A stretch of 64,000 nucleotides of DNA, from assembly GCF_022768985.1 (NCBI RefSeq), contig NZ_JALEKL010000011.1, forward strand, positions 62,001 through 126,000, in the 5' to 3' direction. This stretch comes from Methanosphaera sp. (GTDB lineage Archaea > Methanobacteriota > Methanobacteria > Methanobacteriales > Methanobacteriaceae). How positions within the stretch are numbered: the stretch's first letter is position 1; each line of letters opens with the position of its first letter. The translations under genes and the position numbers were made by a program. The notes beneath the pieces were generated by a model. That model had not been told where the DNA came from. It made no database searches and saw only the letters and a program-made list of their open reading frames with translations. Shown here piece by piece: positions 1 through 9,545 of the stretch.

Positions 1-85
1 TTTTGTATAATCCTAGGTATGCTTGTCCAAGTCCTGGTATTATTAAAGATAGAATCATTGATATCCACTGATTTTTTACAGCCAT
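1..85 (-). CDS. TM2-like small membrane protein, N-terminal part
   Basis: Only the first 28 codons lie in the window; the gene runs off the left edge. The start is ATG with a GGAGG ribosome-binding site upstream. The visible residues (MAVKNQWISMILSLIIPGLG and on) closely match the start of the protein at 381-659, so the two are tandem paralogues. The pattern of a hydrophobic helix followed by PGLGQAYLG resembles TM2-domain-like proteins. The function is unknown; a small integral membrane protein is inferred. Confidence 0.6.
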   Translation of the reverse strand, partial: MAVKNQWISMILSLIIPGLGQAYLGLYK

Positions 86-380
86 TGGTTTGTATCCTCC
101 CAATTGTTATTTTGTTTAAATTATAATTATTATAAAGATCTCTTATGATTTTATTTTATTTTTTTATTATATAATCATAGTATCTTTTTTTTTAAAATAT
201 AATATGTATTATTACAAACTATTTTCTAAGAATAATAAAAAGTTTCATATCCTACTTGCTAATTTTATATTAATATTTTCTAAAAATAAGAACTTATCTA
301 AAGTTTATGTAAAGTTGAATTAATTATTTAATAAAAAAAGAGGATTTAATATACAATATAAGAACTCCCTTTTTTAGGTC

Positions 381-659
381 TTATTGTATATTATGTCCAA
401 ATAATTCTGGAATAGGTTGATTTTTATTTAATGCCTCAGTACACACATATGCATCATACATTGAATATATTGTCCATATTGTATTTAATGCATTAAATAT
501 ATTAGCAACAGTTCCACCAGATATATATGCAATTATTAAAAGTATAATCATAACAACTAAAAATACTCCTAATCTATCATATAATCCAAGATATGCCTGT
601 CCTAGCCCTGAAATTAAAAGAGATAAAATTACTGCTAGCCACTTATTTTTTGCAACCAT
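381..659 (-). CDS. TM2-like small membrane protein (92 aa)
   Basis: The start is placed at the ATG preceded by GGAGGGGG; an in-frame ATG 23 codons upstream has no such site. The protein has a short basic N-terminus, a hydrophobic stretch containing SGLGQAYLGLYDR (about residues 9-29), then a second hydrophobic segment VFLVVMIILLIIAYISGG and a polar tail. This is the TM2-like arrangement of two helices joined by a short turn. It is a paralogue of the partial gene at 1-85. The function is unknown. It lies 85 bp downstream of the acidic-protein gene at 745-1014, on the same strand, so cotranscription is possible. Confidence 0.6.
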   Translation of the reverse strand: MVAKNKWLAVILSLLISGLGQAYLGLYDRLGVFLVVMIILLIIAYISGGTVANIFNALNTIWTIYSMYDAYVCTEALNKNQPIPELFGHNIQ

Positions 660-744
660 GATTCTATCCCCCTCCACTTTTTTTAGTAAAATCTTAAAAA
701 CATGTTCTCTAAAAAAAATTGTATCCACAATTATTTTATTTTTT

Positions 745-1014
745 TTATAGTCCTAATGCTTTTTTGATTTTTGAGAAGAATCCTTCATTTTCTTCTTTTT
801 TATCTTCAATGAGAGGTATTTTTTCCTCCTCTTTAGTTTCAACTTCTTTTTGAGTTTCAACTTTTTCATCTTGTATTTGTTGTTGAGTTTCAACTTCTTG
901 AGCTTCAACTTCTACTTCTTGTTTTTGTGGTTCATCAGCACATGGCTGTTGACCTATAATCCCATTTTCTTTTCTTAATTTTTGTGTAAATGATAAGTTT
1001 TCGTCGTCTGCCAT
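745..1014 (-). CDS. Acidic low-complexity protein (89 aa)
   Basis: This is an unrecognised small protein. It is rich in Glu, Gln, Lys and Val, with a repetitive middle made of VETQ- and VEVE-like units, and it ends in a short amphipathic segment FFSKIKKALGL. No signal peptide or membrane span is seen. An ATG three codons upstream (1023) is also open. AAGGAG lies 9 nt before the chosen start but only 4 nt before the upper one, so the lower is preferred. The composition suggests a disordered protein with a C-terminal membrane- or partner-binding helix (inference). Confidence 0.5.
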   Translation of the reverse strand: MADDENLSFTQKLRKENGIIGQQPCADEPQKQEVEVEAQEVETQQQIQDEKVETQKEVETKEEEKIPLIEDKKEENEGFFSKIKKALGL

Positions 1015-1456
1015 AACATCCAACTCCTTAATTTAAAATATCTTCCCCCTATAAATTTAAGGGAAAATATTTTCTTCTCTTTATTTTAAGAGAAATTTTA
1101 TATCATTTCTAAAAGCAAGTGTCATATTATATTTAATAAGTACTTAATCATATATATGCAACTTTTAAGTATTTAATTATTATTAATAATGACAAATTAT
1201 TTTCAGAGTATATAAATAAAAGATTATCACCCAGAATTTATTAAAAATTTTAAATTAATTCTAAAAATAGTATTTAAATATTAAATATATTTCATAAATT
1301 CATAATAACACCATAAATTAACACAATATATGAAAAGATGCAATTATATGAAGTTTTTAATTATTACTTTTAATAAATAAATATTATCTTATATAGAAAT
1401 AATAATATTACAATTAAAACAATAATAAATAAAGATACTTTAGGAGAATTGAAATA
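1015..1456. other. Divergent intergenic region with two leader hairpins
   Basis: This AT-rich spacer separates divergent genes and no protein is apparent. Near the minus-strand gene are two short inverted repeats: TTCCC/GGGAA (about 1043-1065) and a 7-bp TTCTCTT/AAGAGAA stem with a 6-nt loop (1075-1094). Both would lie in the 5' leader of the acidic-protein mRNA. The rest holds TATA-like stretches suitable for promoters in both directions. Confidence 0.35.
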
Positions 1457-2668
1457 ATGCTTAATGATAATAATGAACAATGGAAAGTAGACTTTTTTAA
1501 GACATATGCAACAGCACAAGAAGATAAAGACCAACTTAAAGAAGCTACAAATCTAAAATTTGAACACTTCCCACCAGTACTTGGACAATACTACCCCTCT
1601 GATGTAAGTTGTGATGAACTTAAAAATATCTTTGATGGAAAATTAAAACTTCAAAAAGCAAAGAAAATGAATGGATACAACCCATCAATTGTAGATATTG
1701 ACTATGAAAAAACAATAAAAACACAACTTAATGTACTTATGCAAAATCAGATGCAAAAACTTAATGCTGAAGATCCAAACTTCCTTAGTGATGAAGAAGA
1801 AGAAATTATTAACTCTGCAGACTTCCCATTTATTAAACTTATGACACTTGTATATACTAAAGATACACAAGATATGACAGAAGATGAACAAAAACAGTGG
1901 AAGGACTATATGAACCAGTTCATAACACAACAAATAGTATTTAGTATCATAAATATGTACTTTACAATGAATCTATTTGAAGATAATGTATTTAAATGTA
2001 ATTTCCAAACACCATACAACAAAGAAGAGCTATGGGCAAAATATACAGATAATCACAATGGAATCTGTATAACATACGACTTCAAAGAAGTATCACAGAA
2101 AATGCTCGAAATTGTAGAAAACATGTACCCACTACTTGATGTAAAAGAAAAACTAGACAAAGACGACCTAGACTATGAAATATACAACATGTACTGTGCA
2201 TCACTATTTAATGAAGATAAAAATATAGATGAATTTGACAAACAATGGACATACCTATTATATCACAAATACACATCAACAGAATACATGATGCTAGATT
2301 CACTACTAGAACCAATCTATACAATGACAATGGAAGATGAACAAATCCAGAAAATCATAAAAAACAGCTACCTTGAAATAGAAGATGGAGAACTTACATA
2401 CAACCACACAAAAATAATAGCAGATTTAGCTGCAGTACTTGAATCAAGTGAATTTGAAGCAAAAATTTCTGATAAAATAAAAGAAGTACATACAATAGTT
2501 GCAGATGAAATAGAAGTAGACTTCATTAAACCTGAAGCAGTATACTTTGCACTAAACTATCCAGATGATGAAATTGCAGAAATTAAAAAACTTGCAGATG
2601 AAGCAGACATACGTGTATTTAAAATCAAAAAAACAGAAGATAACAAACTATTCAAAGCATTAGTATAA
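1457..2668 (+). CDS. DUF2971-family protein (403 aa)
   Basis: The central segment ELWAKYTDNHNGICITYDF matches the hallmark of DUF2971 proteins (Trp, Tyr and His followed by a G-I/F-C-x-x-Y core). The biochemical role of that family is not established. The protein is acidic and cytosolic in appearance, with no signal peptide or membrane helix. The N-terminal part (FPPVLGQYYPSD) and the C-terminal segment DFIKPEAVYFALNYPDD fit family members that handle positional or addressing-like motifs. The ATG follows AGGAG with a 10-nt gap. It precedes the DNA ligase gene by 46 bp on the same strand. The family call is moderately sure; function is unknown. Confidence 0.55.
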   Translation: MLNDNNEQWKVDFFKTYATAQEDKDQLKEATNLKFEHFPPVLGQYYPSDVSCDELKNIFDGKLKLQKAKKMNGYNPSIVDIDYEKTIKTQLNVLMQNQMQKLNAEDPNFLSDEEEEIINSADFPFIKLMTLVYTKDTQDMTEDEQKQWKDYMNQFITQQIVFSIINMYFTMNLFEDNVFKCNFQTPYNKEELWAKYTDNHNGICITYDFKEVSQKMLEIVENMYPLLDVKEKLDKDDLDYEIYNMYCASLFNEDKNIDEFDKQWTYLLYHKYTSTEYMMLDSLLEPIYTMTMEDEQIQKIIKNSYLEIEDGELTYNHTKIIADLAAVLESSEFEAKISDKIKEVHTIVADEIEVDFIKPEAVYFALNYPDDEIAEIKKLADEADIRVFKIKKTEDNKLFKALV

Positions 2669-2714
2669 GACCATTTTTCTAAAAAATAAGAGAAGATGAG
2701 GGGAATAAAATAAT

Positions 2715-4391
2715 ATGACATCAACATCTTATGGAAGACTTGTTGAGATATATGAAAAGATTTCAGCAACATCAAGCAGACTAGAAAAACAGGACATTAT
2801 AGCAGATTTTCTTCGTGAAATAAAAGATACAGATCCTGACGGAGTCTATGATGTTGTACTCCTTCTTCAGGGAAAAATCTTCCCACCATGGAGTGAAAAA
2901 GAAATTGGAATATCAACACAACTCATAATTAAGGCATTATCAAAACTACTAGGTGAAAATTCTAAAACAATAGAAAAACAACTAGCAGAAGTAGGAGATA
3001 TGGGAGAAATAACACAACAACTCATATCAAATAAGAAACAACAAACATTCTTCAGCATACCACTAACTATTAAAAAAGTTATAGGAAATCTACGAAAGAT
3101 CGAAACAATCACAGGAAGCAACTCACAAAATAAGAAACTTAATCACATACTTGAACTTTACACATCAGCAAGTGGTGTTGAAGCAAAATATATTACACGT
3201 ACAATAACAGAACGCTTAAGAATTGGTGTTGGTGAAGGAACATTAGTTGATGCAATAGCACAAGCATATGATATTAAAAAAGAAATAATAGACAATGCCT
3301 ACATGCTATCAAATGATCTTGGAGAAGTTGCAAAACGTGCACAGATATCACAAAAACAGGTTGAAGAACTTTCAATAACACCAGGAAAACCAATAAAGCC
3401 AATGCTTGCACAGCTTAGTGAAGGAATAGAGGAAAGTGTAAAGGAAATTGGTGATGTAATTGTTGAAACAAAATATGATGGAATACGTATACAAATACAT
3501 CACACTGGTGGTGTAACTAAGCTTTTTACACGTAGACTTGAAAATGTAACAGAAGCACTACCTGAAATTGTAGACTATGTAAATGAGGCAATGCCTGATT
3601 GTGACTTTATAATTGAAGGTGAAATTATTGCAACACGTAATAATAAGCCAATTTCATTCCAGCATATACTTCAACGTGTAAAACGTAAATATGACATTGA
3701 AGATATGAAAAAGAAAGTTCCACTTAAATTATTTGTATTTGACATACTATACTATAAAGAAGCAACACTTATGCTACCATTGCTTAAAAGACGTAGCTTA
3801 CTTGAGGATGTAATTAAAACATCAGATGTTGTAGAACTTAGTAGTATGCGACATGTAAAAGGTGATGAATATAAAGATGCAGAAGAGCTCTTTAGATGGT
3901 CTATTGAAAACAATCATGAAGGTATTATGATAAAAGATTCAACAAGTCCATATTCTCCTGGTAAACGTGGAAAGAACATGCTTAAATATAAGCCTGTACG
4001 TGAAACACTTGACTGTGTAATAATAGGTGCAACATATGGAAAAGGAAAACGTGCAAAATTCTTTGGATCATATCTTCTTGCATTGTATGATACAGATAGT
4101 GGTGAATATAAAACACTTGTACATGCAGCAACAGGACTTGATGATGTGATGCTTGAAACACTTACAAAACGTATGTCAAAACTTGTAATAGAACAACATG
4201 AACAGACAGTTAAGATAAAACCTGAAGTTATTCTTGAAGTTGCATATAGTGAAATTGTTGAAAGTAGTGAATATGAAGCAGGATATTCATTAAGGTTCCC
4301 TGCAATAAAATCTGTTCGTGATGATCTTCGTCTTGATGAAGTTGACACAATTGATAAACTTAAAGCTATTGTTAAGGCAAGCAAAGAATAA
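2715..4391 (+). CDS. lig: ATP-dependent DNA ligase
   Basis: This seals nicks in DNA during replication and repair, using ATP and a covalent lysyl-AMP intermediate. The adenylation motif ETKYDGIR is present, with the active lysine near residue 253. Further nucleotidyltransferase motifs follow: FIIEGEI, FVFDILYY, EGIMIKD and a C-terminal MLKYKP lysine motif. The N-terminal 220 residues form the helical DNA-binding domain of archaeal/eukaryal ligase I-type enzymes, and the C-terminus forms the OB domain. The length of 558 aa is typical for archaea. The start ATG follows GAGGGG. A PCNA-binding role is likely from family knowledge but not shown here. Confidence 0.95.
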   Translation: MTSTSYGRLVEIYEKISATSSRLEKQDIIADFLREIKDTDPDGVYDVVLLLQGKIFPPWSEKEIGISTQLIIKALSKLLGENSKTIEKQLAEVGDMGEITQQLISNKKQQTFFSIPLTIKKVIGNLRKIETITGSNSQNKKLNHILELYTSASGVEAKYITRTITERLRIGVGEGTLVDAIAQAYDIKKEIIDNAYMLSNDLGEVAKRAQISQKQVEELSITPGKPIKPMLAQLSEGIEESVKEIGDVIVETKYDGIRIQIHHTGGVTKLFTRRLENVTEALPEIVDYVNEAMPDCDFIIEGEIIATRNNKPISFQHILQRVKRKYDIEDMKKKVPLKLFVFDILYYKEATLMLPLLKRRSLLEDVIKTSDVVELSSMRHVKGDEYKDAEELFRWSIENNHEGIMIKDSTSPYSPGKRGKNMLKYKPVRETLDCVIIGATYGKGKRAKFFGSYLLALYDTDSGEYKTLVHAATGLDDVMLETLTKRMSKLVIEQHEQTVKIKPEVILEVAYSEIVESSEYEAGYSLRFPAIKSVRDDLRLDEVDTIDKLKAIVKASKE

Positions 4392-4434
4392 TTAATACAA
4401 CCAACCATATATAGTATTACAAAAGATACTTGTT

Positions 4435-4800
4435 ATGAAAGATGAAAAAATATTTAAAATAGCCATAATTACAACAATAATAGGACTTATAGGTCTTATT
4501 ATTACATCAGGCTATGTTGTAGCACCACAGATAAAAATAAGTGAAATTGACAATACAAAGATTGATTCAGAAGTAGAAATAGATGCAAAAATTACAGATA
4601 TAAAGATTCTAAAATCAAATACAATGATAATTACACTAGCTGATGAAACATCAACAATAAAGCTTGTAATATTTAATTGCCAAGATTTCAAAGATATGCT
4701 TCATAAAAATATGGATGTGACAGTTACAGCAAAAGTAACACTCTATAATGGAGAGCTTGAATTAATACTTCAAAATATGAATGATCTTAAAATAAAATAA
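4435..4800 (+). CDS. Membrane-anchored OB-fold protein (121 aa)
   Basis: The first 30 residues contain one hydrophobic helix (FKIAIITTIIGLIGLIITSG), so the protein is likely anchored in the membrane. The remaining part, with VEIDAKITDIKI, MIITLADETSTIKLVIF and VTAKVTLYNGELELIL, reads as a single OB fold of the tRNA-anticodon/ExoVII type. It begins 43 bp after the ligase stop. No clear ribosome-binding site is visible, so the start is less certain. The ligand is unknown. Confidence 0.55.
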   Translation: MKDEKIFKIAIITTIIGLIGLIITSGYVVAPQIKISEIDNTKIDSEVEIDAKITDIKILKSNTMIITLADETSTIKLVIFNCQDFKDMLHKNMDVTVTAKVTLYNGELELILQNMNDLKIK

Positions 4801-4803
4801 CCA

Positions 4804-4811
4804 CCCCCCCC
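4804..4811. repeat. Run of eight C in AT-rich DNA
   Basis: Eight consecutive C residues follow the OB-fold gene, about 105 bp upstream of the next gene. C and G runs of this length are rare in this genome. It sits ahead of a T-rich stretch and may belong to a 3' end signal. Confidence 0.4.
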
Positions 4812-4915
4812 AAATCCCCTACATCATTTTCTTTTTTTTATAAAAGCTATTTTAAAAGATAAATATTAAAAATATTATCTATATAGAAAAAATTTTTATT
4901 TGAGTTGATTTTAAA

Positions 4916-6436
4916 TTGAATTATAATAATAAAAAATCATTAATTATTCCATCAATTATCTGTTTTCTTGCAGCACTACTAATAAGTGTAAAGTTTAGCT
5001 TTCCAATATCATGGGATGTATTCTATCATATTCACATGGCAAAGCTATACCAGGCAAATGGACTTATATTTTGGGATTATCTGACTGTTGCACCAGTTGG
5101 ACGACTTATAATGTATCCACCATTAATTCACTTGTTTATGGCATTTATATCAAATATTACAACACTTAATGTAGTGAGTGTTACACGATTTCTTCAGCCA
5201 TTTTTCGGATTTTTCATGATCACATCAATTACATACACATCATATCTTCTTACAGATAAAAGATGTGCATTTTTCACAGGTATACTTTCACTACTTTGTT
5301 TTGTTACATTTAACAGAGCAGTAATTACAACACCTGCAACACTTGCAATATCATTTTTCATGCTTTGTTGTAGTTTTTATTTTAAGGCATTTAATGATAA
5401 AAATATGAAATATTTACTGATATCTGCAGTACTTTTTGGTATTATTGCAAATCTTCACATGGCTACATTTATAATTACATGTGGTGTTATAGCTCTCTAT
5501 AGTCTTATAATGATAGTACGTCGAAAAGTATTATATAAGTATCTTGGAGTATTTATGCTCATTGCACTTCCTATTGCTTTTATTTGGTGGGCTTATGTTG
5601 AATTAAAGTATGGATTGTTTTTTAAATCAACAGGTGGAAGTTTCATGTTTATTGGTGAATTTCTTGTTAAATACTTTGGTATTATTCCATCAATTCTATT
5701 GATTTATGGAACATATTCACTAATAAAAGATAGGTCTGAAACATCAATATTTATACTTATTTGGATGTTATCTGTTGTTGCACTTAGTCAATGTCCACTT
5801 ATTGGTATTAATACAATATCTATAAGAATTCTTGAAGTTGCAGCATATCCTATGATTATTGTCACAGGAATTGGATTTAGTAAGTTATATGATAAGATAA
5901 AAAATGAGAAAAATCATAAAATTATTACATTGCTCTTAATTTGCTATGCATCAATTACATGTATTGTATATGCAGATAGCTATACACCAGATGTTATAGA
6001 TGATACACAAAATACTACACAGATTCTTCCAAGTGTTGTTCATGAGGTTGTTGATCCTGTAGGTTACTTTCTTAAGCCATCTATTATTACCTCACGATAT
6101 GGTGATATTTCACTTGCACATTCAAGATATCAGGTGATGGATTGGTTTTTAAATAATACTAATGGAAGTTTATGTGTATGTGAAGATTCAATTATGGATA
6201 CAATTATTGTTTCAACATCAAATACACCAGTTATTTATGGTGGATTTACAGAATCTATTCCTGATTATGTTACAGATCCTGTTCATATTGTGGGTGGATA
6301 TTCAACAGCAAGTGAAATTCATGATCTTGGCATTGGATATATACTACTTGATCATAATACTAACACACCAACATATGCAAATGTTGTATATACAAATGAA
6401 CACTACAAGATATGTACAATAAAGATGGGAGTTTGA
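4916..6436 (+). CDS. Polytopic membrane protein, GT-C glycosyltransferase-like
   Basis: The protein has 506 aa with about ten hydrophobic helices in the first 350 residues and a soluble C-terminal domain. After the first helix, the segment WDVFYHIHMAKLYQANG with an acidic residue before an aromatic resembles the first extracytoplasmic loop of GT-C enzymes (PMT/AglB-like), which use lipid-linked sugars. The start is TTG at 4916; no ATG lies near the beginning of the reading frame. It ends 6 bp before the next gene, so the two are likely cotranscribed and may act together at the cell surface. The enzymatic role is inference. Confidence 0.5.
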   Translation: MNYNNKKSLIIPSIICFLAALLISVKFSFPISWDVFYHIHMAKLYQANGLIFWDYLTVAPVGRLIMYPPLIHLFMAFISNITTLNVVSVTRFLQPFFGFFMITSITYTSYLLTDKRCAFFTGILSLLCFVTFNRAVITTPATLAISFFMLCCSFYFKAFNDKNMKYLLISAVLFGIIANLHMATFIITCGVIALYSLIMIVRRKVLYKYLGVFMLIALPIAFIWWAYVELKYGLFFKSTGGSFMFIGEFLVKYFGIIPSILLIYGTYSLIKDRSETSIFILIWMLSVVALSQCPLIGINTISIRILEVAAYPMIIVTGIGFSKLYDKIKNEKNHKIITLLLICYASITCIVYADSYTPDVIDDTQNTTQILPSVVHEVVDPVGYFLKPSIITSRYGDISLAHSRYQVMDWFLNNTNGSLCVCEDSIMDTIIVSTSNTPVIYGGFTESIPDYVTDPVHIVGGYSTASEIHDLGIGYILLDHNTNTPTYANVVYTNEHYKICTIKMGV

Positions 6437-6442
6437 TAGATT

Positions 6443-7927
6443 ATGAATAAGAAAAATATTATAATTGCAGGTATTATTATTGTTGCATTTGCTCTTATTT
6501 GTATGTTAAATCTCTACACAGATTCAATAGATGATGAGGATGATTGTCTTGTTATCTCACTTTGTACAGGTAATATGCGCTCTATTGAATCTGGTGTTAG
6601 TGTTTACTGTGCACGTTATCATATGCCACTTGTATTATCAGATAAAACTATTCCTGATCAAATTATGAACTGGCTTCCAGGATATGTTAAGGAAAATAAT
6701 ATTAAAAAAATAATAATTATAGGACCTATTGATGCATCAGAGATAATAAAGCTTGAATCACTTGGTATTAACATAAAACAAGTAAATGATAATAATATTG
6801 CATCAATTCTAACTAAAATGGCAAGAAACAATAAGGATATAAAACATGATAGTGTAATTTTCACAGCATCAGATCCACTTGCTGCACATCTTGGAAGTTA
6901 TATGAATTTGCCTGTTTTTATCACAGCAAATAATTCATCATATAACTCAGCAGATCACCTGGCAGATGAATATAGAGAGTATCTTAAAGATTATAATATT
7001 CAAAGTGTAGTTATTGTAGGATCACTTCCTGAATCTCTTAAAGATGACATTAAAAGATTAAATATTTCAATTGATGAAATAACAGGACATGATACACTGG
7101 AGTTAAGCTATAATGTAAATAATAAAATTAAAGAGATGGGCTATCTTAACAAATCAAGTAGTGCATATTATGGTTTTTATGGAGAAGTTGCATCGATCAT
7201 ACCTATTGCATATAATAAAAATGCAATGGTAATTGAGGACTCATCAAATATGGCAGGAGCATCAAATTATCTTAAAGAAAACAATATAACTGACATCTAC
7301 TTTAGCAGGAATTTAAAATCTGACTACATACTAATGGAAGAAGAAGACTATATTTCAGATAGTATAATAAAAGAACTACAAGATAACAACTTTAACATAA
7401 AAACATTTACAAAACAAAGAACACTAGATGAAGCAACAGGACTCTATGATGTACGTATAACATCAGCACAAATAATGGAAAACATAAACCAAAATATGCA
7501 AAAATATGACAAAACACCACAAAAATGTGACATGCCACCATTAATATCAATGCTAAATAACAACACTACAACATGGCAAGATTCAAACAATATAACATGC
7601 AACATAACACAAAACAATACAACAACATATACAATGAAGTGGAGCACAATACATCCATACACATTTACAAAAATCAATGATACATACATTCATGCAACAA
7701 CAAATACAGGCTATGAATATGACTGGATATATACTGGAAATAATACATACAATTGTATCTATAAACTAAATAATACACAATATCACACAACAAGATGGAC
7801 ACAACAAGACAACAAGTGGATTGAAACTCAGGATAATACAACATACACCTGGTATTATAATAATGAAACTGGATGGAGTTGTTGTGATGAAAATAATACA
7901 ATAATCTATGAAATTATAAAAAAATAG
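6443..7927 (+). CDS. Cell-wall-binding-repeat-like surface protein (494 aa)
   Basis: An N-terminal hydrophobic segment (NIIIAGIIIVAFALICML) is a signal or anchor. Two regions resemble CWB2 (putative cell wall binding repeat 2): MPLVLSDKTIPDQI followed by IKKIIIIGPIDASEI, and LPVFITANNSS followed by IQSVVIVGSLPESL. The last 130 residues are rich in Asn, Thr, Trp and Tyr, with many N-x-T sequons, consistent with an exposed and perhaps N-glycosylated domain. It follows the GT-C-like gene by 6 bp. Attachment to pseudomurein is a guess from the domain resemblance. Confidence 0.5.
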   Translation: MNKKNIIIAGIIIVAFALICMLNLYTDSIDDEDDCLVISLCTGNMRSIESGVSVYCARYHMPLVLSDKTIPDQIMNWLPGYVKENNIKKIIIIGPIDASEIIKLESLGINIKQVNDNNIASILTKMARNNKDIKHDSVIFTASDPLAAHLGSYMNLPVFITANNSSYNSADHLADEYREYLKDYNIQSVVIVGSLPESLKDDIKRLNISIDEITGHDTLELSYNVNNKIKEMGYLNKSSSAYYGFYGEVASIIPIAYNKNAMVIEDSSNMAGASNYLKENNITDIYFSRNLKSDYILMEEEDYISDSIIKELQDNNFNIKTFTKQRTLDEATGLYDVRITSAQIMENINQNMQKYDKTPQKCDMPPLISMLNNNTTTWQDSNNITCNITQNNTTTYTMKWSTIHPYTFTKINDTYIHATTNTGYEYDWIYTGNNTYNCIYKLNNTQYHTTRWTQQDNKWIETQDNTTYTWYYNNETGWSCCDENNTIIYEIIKK

Positions 7928-7993
7928 ATAATATCCAAAAATCATAAAATAAATATATAATATAAAAATTTTTTAATCTAAGGAGAACACGAT

Positions 7994-9337
7994 ATGAAAC
8001 AACTATTTGGAACATTTGGAGTAAGACGTGTTGCAAACACAGTACTTACACCTGAATTTGCATCAGAAATTGCAGCAGCATACGGTACAAAAGTTAAAGG
8101 AACAATAGCAGTAGGATCAGATCCAAGAACATCATCTGAAATGATAAAACATTCAGTAACAGCAGGACTACTTTCTGTTGGATGTGACGTTGTAGATCTT
8201 GGAACACTACCAACACCAGCACTACAATATGGAGTACGTAAATACTATGATGGTGGAATAATGATAACAGCATCACACAACCCACCAAAATACAATGGAC
8301 TTAAACTTCTTGATGCAGATGGAATAGGAACACCAGATGATCTTGAAGAAGAAATAGAAGAAATCTACTTTGGAAAAAAACAACAACGTGTAACATGGGA
8401 TAAAATAGGAAAAGCATACAAAGCAAATATTATCGATGAATACATAGATGAAGTACTCAAAAGAGTTGATACACAGGCAATACGAGATGCAAATCTTAAA
8501 GTTGTTGTAGATTGTGGATCAGGTGCTGCATGTGATACAACACCATACATTGTACGCAAACTTGGATGTGAACTTACAACACTAAACTGTCAACCAGATG
8601 GTGCATTCCCAGGACGTAATCCTGAACCTACAGAAGACAACCTTACAGATCTAATATCTGTTGTAAAAGCAACAGGTGCAGATATTGCATTTGCACACGA
8701 TGGAGATGCAGATAGAACAATATGTATAGATGAAAAAGGACAATTTGTATTTGGAGATAAATCATTTGCACTAGTTGAAAAAGCAATGCTAGAAAAAAAC
8801 AACGGTGGAAAGATCGTTACAACAGTTGCAACAAGTAATGCAATAGCAGATATTGCACGCCAAAATAATGGTGAAATTATCCTTACAAAAGTTGGAGATC
8901 TAGTAGTTGCACGTAAACTTAAAGATGTAGATGGTCTCTTTGGTGGAGAAGAAAATGGTGGACTTATCTTCCCAGACTTTGTATATGGACGTGACAGTGG
9001 ACTTGCAACAGCTATGATACTTGAAATTGTAGCAAAAACAGGAAAACCATTATCACAACTAATAGATGAGCTTCCAACATACTACTCAGAGAAAAGAAAA
9101 GTTGAATGTGCAGATGATAAAAAAGCATACGTTGCAGAAAAGATTCTTGAAGAAACAACAGACTATGAAGTTGACACAACAGATGGTGTAAAAATTATAA
9201 ATGATAAAGGATGGGTAATTATCAGACCATCAGGTACAGAGCCAATATATAGATGTTTCTCTGAGGCAAAAACACCAGAGGATGCAGAAGAACTTGTTGA
9301 ATGGGGAATGAATCTTATAAATAAATATCTAGATTAG
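7994..9337 (+). CDS. glmM: Phosphoglucosamine mutase
   Basis: This enzyme interconverts glucosamine-6-phosphate and glucosamine-1-phosphate on the way to UDP-GlcNAc for cell-wall and glycan synthesis. The phosphoserine loop ITASHNPPKYNG has the catalytic Ser near residue 94. The metal-binding loop AHDGDADR, the sugar-recognition GGEENGG and the phosphate-binding RPSGTEP near the C-terminus are all present. The length of 447 aa is normal for archaeal GlmM. A phosphomannomutase or phosphopentomutase-like activity cannot be excluded, because archaeal members of this family are close. The start follows GGAGA. Confidence 0.85.
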   Translation: MKQLFGTFGVRRVANTVLTPEFASEIAAAYGTKVKGTIAVGSDPRTSSEMIKHSVTAGLLSVGCDVVDLGTLPTPALQYGVRKYYDGGIMITASHNPPKYNGLKLLDADGIGTPDDLEEEIEEIYFGKKQQRVTWDKIGKAYKANIIDEYIDEVLKRVDTQAIRDANLKVVVDCGSGAACDTTPYIVRKLGCELTTLNCQPDGAFPGRNPEPTEDNLTDLISVVKATGADIAFAHDGDADRTICIDEKGQFVFGDKSFALVEKAMLEKNNGGKIVTTVATSNAIADIARQNNGEIILTKVGDLVVARKLKDVDGLFGGEENGGLIFPDFVYGRDSGLATAMILEIVAKTGKPLSQLIDELPTYYSEKRKVECADDKKAYVAEKILEETTDYEVDTTDGVKIINDKGWVIIRPSGTEPIYRCFSEAKTPEDAEELVEWGMNLINKYLD

Positions 9338-9545
9338 ATGTTTCATAAACTCCTTTTTTCTTTTCTTTCCTAATTTTTTTAAATTAAATTAATTTATGTT
9401 AATCTTACCTTTTTTATAACATGTTCAATATATATTAATACACTTAACATTAACATTATAACTTTATAAAATTTATCAAATTATAATTACTAAATTAACA
9501 ATTTTTACAATTTAATAGGTGAACATTTTTAAGGTGGAATTTAAG

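Noticed and set aside
4804-4811. Run of eight C as a phase-variable switch
   Set aside because: It lies outside any coding frame, and several genes here end in C-rich then T-rich stretches, so a 3' end signal is more likely.
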